A stretch of 64,000 nt of DNA from assembly GCF_018324685.1 (NCBI RefSeq), contig NZ_AP023354.1, forward strand, positions 806,001 through 870,000, read 5' to 3'. This document shows, in pieces, positions 62,263 through 64,000 of this stretch. Each line of letters begins with the position of its first letter. Position 1 is the stretch's first letter. The notes beneath the pieces were generated by a model. The model saw only the letters and a list, made by a program, of their open reading frames with translations. It searched no databases and was not told where the DNA came from. The DNA comes from Actinocatenispora sera. GTDB lineage: Bacteria > Actinomycetota > Actinomycetes > Mycobacteriales > Micromonosporaceae. Both the position numbers and the translations under genes were made by a program.

Positions 62263-63009
62263 ATGAGCAACACCCGGGACCAGCGGCTGGCGGCCACGTT
62301 CGTGTCGCTCGCCGACACCCTGGTCGCCGACTTCGACGTGCTCGATTTCCTCGGCATGTTGACCGAGCGGGCCGTCGAGCTGCTGGAGGTCGACGCCGCC
62401 GGGGTGATTCTTGCCGACCAGCGCGGCGGCTGGAGGCCCGCGGCGGGATCGTCGGAGAACTCTGGCCTGGTCGAGGTCTTCGCCGCGCAGACCCAGCAAG
62501 GGCCCTGTCTGGACTGCGTGCGCACCGGCGAGCTGGTGCTCAGCATGGATCTGGCCGCCGACGTCGAACGATGGCCGCAGTTCGCTCCGTTCGCGACCAG
62601 CGCCGGCTTCCGTGCAGCGTGTGCGGTCCCGATGCGGCTGCGCGACGATATCATCGGTGCCCTGACCCTGCTCCGTGCGGCTGCGGGGCCGGTCGATCGA
62701 GACAGCATCGCGCTCGGCCAGGCGCTGGCGGACGTGGCGACCATCGGAATCCTGCAGCAGCGCGCCGTGAGCCGGCAGGAGATTCTGTCCGAGCAGCTGC
62801 AGGCCACGCTGTACCGACGCACCGTCATCGAGCAGGCCAAGGGGGTGCTTGCCGAACGGGGCGACATTGACATGCACGCCGCGTACACGCTGTTGCGCGA
62901 CTATGCCCGGGGGAGTCGGCGACGGCTGTCCGACGTGGCCAGGGATCTGGCCAACGGCGACCTCGACGCCGCTCAGTTGCTGGCGTCCGACGTGTCCCGA
63001 GGAGACTGA
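62263..63009 (+). CDS. GAF-ANTAR regulator 2
   Basis: This 248-aa protein has GAF at about 20-165 (VDAAGVILADQRG ... GPCLDCVRTGELV) and ANTAR at about 180-240 (RTVIEQAKGVLAERGDIDMH, then the 'LLRDYAR' helix). ATG at 62263 follows GAGGAAGG at a somewhat long distance. It is closely similar to regulator 3 across its whole length, which indicates recent duplication. The GAF ligand is unknown; redox or small-molecule sensing is common. Confidence 0.92.
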   Translation: MSNTRDQRLAATFVSLADTLVADFDVLDFLGMLTERAVELLEVDAAGVILADQRGGWRPAAGSSENSGLVEVFAAQTQQGPCLDCVRTGELVLSMDLAADVERWPQFAPFATSAGFRAACAVPMRLRDDIIGALTLLRAAAGPVDRDSIALGQALADVATIGILQQRAVSRQEILSEQLQATLYRRTVIEQAKGVLAERGDIDMHAAYTLLRDYARGSRRRLSDVARDLANGDLDAAQLLASDVSRGD

Positions 63010-63032
63010 CCACACCTGCTGAGGAGCGCCGG

Positions 63033-63791
63033 ATGTCGCCCACATCGGATCAGACCACTGAGGGCCGTGAACACCGGGTCTCGCGTGCGTTCGTCGCCCT
63101 GGCCGACACGCTGGTCGCCGACTTCGACATCGCCGATTTCCTGGCTATGCTCACCCAGCGGTGCACCGAACTGCTCTCCGTCGATGCGGCTGGCGTCATT
63201 CTCCGCAGCCCCCACGGCGAGTTCCAGGTCGTCGCGAGCTCCGGTCGGGGGGCTCAGCTGTTGGAGCGGTTCGCGGTGGAGACCGGCGACGGCCCGTGCA
63301 TCGACTGCGTCCACAGCGGGCAGCCGGTGATCTGCACGGACCTCTCCGTCGGGCGCGCCCGCTGGCCACGGTTCAGCGTCGCGGCCGGCAAATGCGGTTT
63401 CCGCGCCGTGCACGCCCTACCGATGCGCTACCACCACCAGTCCATCGGCGTGCTCACCCTGCTCAACGCCGCGGCTCACGGGGTCGCTATCGACGCGTCT
63501 CGGCTGGGACAGTCGTTCGCCGACGTCGCCACGATCGGGATCCTCCAGCAACGCACCATCGACCAGGGAGAGCGCCTCTCCCAGCAGCTTCAGGCAGCGC
63601 TGACCAGCCGCATCGCGATCGAGCAGGCGAAGGGCGTGCTCTCCCAGCACGGCGGCGTGTCGATGGACGAGGCCTTCGACAGACTCCGCGGGTACGCCCG
63701 GGCGCACCAGCTGCGGCTCACCGCGCTGGCCGGCACGGTCGCCGACGGCAAGGCCGATCTTCGCGCGATCCTCGCCCACCCACGCGGATAG
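63033..63791 (+). CDS. GAF-ANTAR regulator 3
   Basis: This 252-aa protein has GAF at about 25-170 (VDAAGVILRSPHG ... GPCIDCVHSGQPV) and ANTAR at about 185-245 (RIAIEQAKGVLSQHGGVSMD). ATG at 63033 follows GAGGAG by six bases. It is a paralogue of regulator 2 and the last gene of the tandem trio. Confidence 0.92.
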   Translation: MSPTSDQTTEGREHRVSRAFVALADTLVADFDIADFLAMLTQRCTELLSVDAAGVILRSPHGEFQVVASSGRGAQLLERFAVETGDGPCIDCVHSGQPVICTDLSVGRARWPRFSVAAGKCGFRAVHALPMRYHHQSIGVLTLLNAAAHGVAIDASRLGQSFADVATIGILQQRTIDQGERLSQQLQAALTSRIAIEQAKGVLSQHGGVSMDEAFDRLRGYARAHQLRLTALAGTVADGKADLRAILAHPRG

Positions 63792-64000
63792 CTCTCCATC
63801 CATGCACCGCACCCGGTGAGCCGGTTCGTTCCAGATACGGTGACCACGGCTTGTCAGCTTTCTCAACCGGCTCAAGCCGTTCCATGAGCTGCCTACCTGC
63901 CCCGTCCAACGCGTCGACGATTGATGCGACATGAACGGGCCCGACTGCCAGCACCGGCAGATCCGGCCCGGCAGATCCGGCAATGCGCAAAGGGGCCGGT
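63792..64000. other. Right edge of window, no gene seen
   Basis: About 210 bp after the last ANTAR gene. Open frames here are short and lack ribosome sites. A gene reaching in from the right cannot be excluded. Confidence 0.4.

Overview
The window is very GC-rich DNA from an actinomycete. Split LigD/Ku repair genes, two CvnA-D 'conservons', a single-chain acyl-CoA carboxylase, many GTG starts, likely leaderless genes and heavy use of GTACC-type codons all fit a Micromonosporaceae-like organism. That family placement is inference; no rRNA is present to test it.

Left part (1-20.6 kb). An ABC permease tail is followed by a hairpin-rich, repeat-bounded non-coding block. Next come an ECF sigma factor with a carboxymuconolactone-decarboxylase-type partner that share a promoter signature, and single genes for a hydrolase, an AI-2E-type permease, a GroES-like protein, a methyltransferase, a STAS protein and an MscS-like protein. 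A divergent end-joining locus (ku against separate LigD ligase and polymerase genes) follows, then secreted hydrolases, a PucR-type regulator and the first conservon (cvnA-B-C-D).

Middle part (21-44.5 kb). This holds an MFS transporter, a TetR/FAD-monooxygenase pair, a frameshifted serine hydrolase and a GH3 glycosidase. A cell-envelope group follows (asparagine synthase, M15-like peptidase, MurJ-like flippase). Then come coaA, a small unknown gene under a perfect LexA/SOS box, a D-2-hydroxyacid dehydrogenase, a GH15 trehalase-like enzyme, a 1825-aa biotin-dependent carboxylase, an EEP-type phosphodiesterase, and an ArsR gene abutting a beheaded cation-efflux gene.

Right part (44.5-64 kb). 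A compact three-gene cassette encodes an indole-type (DMATS) prenyltransferase, a heme-oxygenase-like diiron oxidase candidate and a nucleotidyltransferase. I know of no described pathway with this combination, and it is my best candidate for an undescribed system. It converges on the second conservon. Beyond it lie tRNA-Lys(UUU) and the decayed xis/int end of an integrated element. The last 10 kb is a stress-response island: cold-shock protein, two paralogous fatty-acid desaturases, a SigB/F-type sigma factor, two paralogous MerR regulators flanking an Hsp20 gene (with a possible 40-aa leader ORF), a PRC-barrel protein and three tandem GAF-ANTAR regulators. These genes would together adjust membrane fluidity, protein folding and RNA-level regulation under temperature or other stress.
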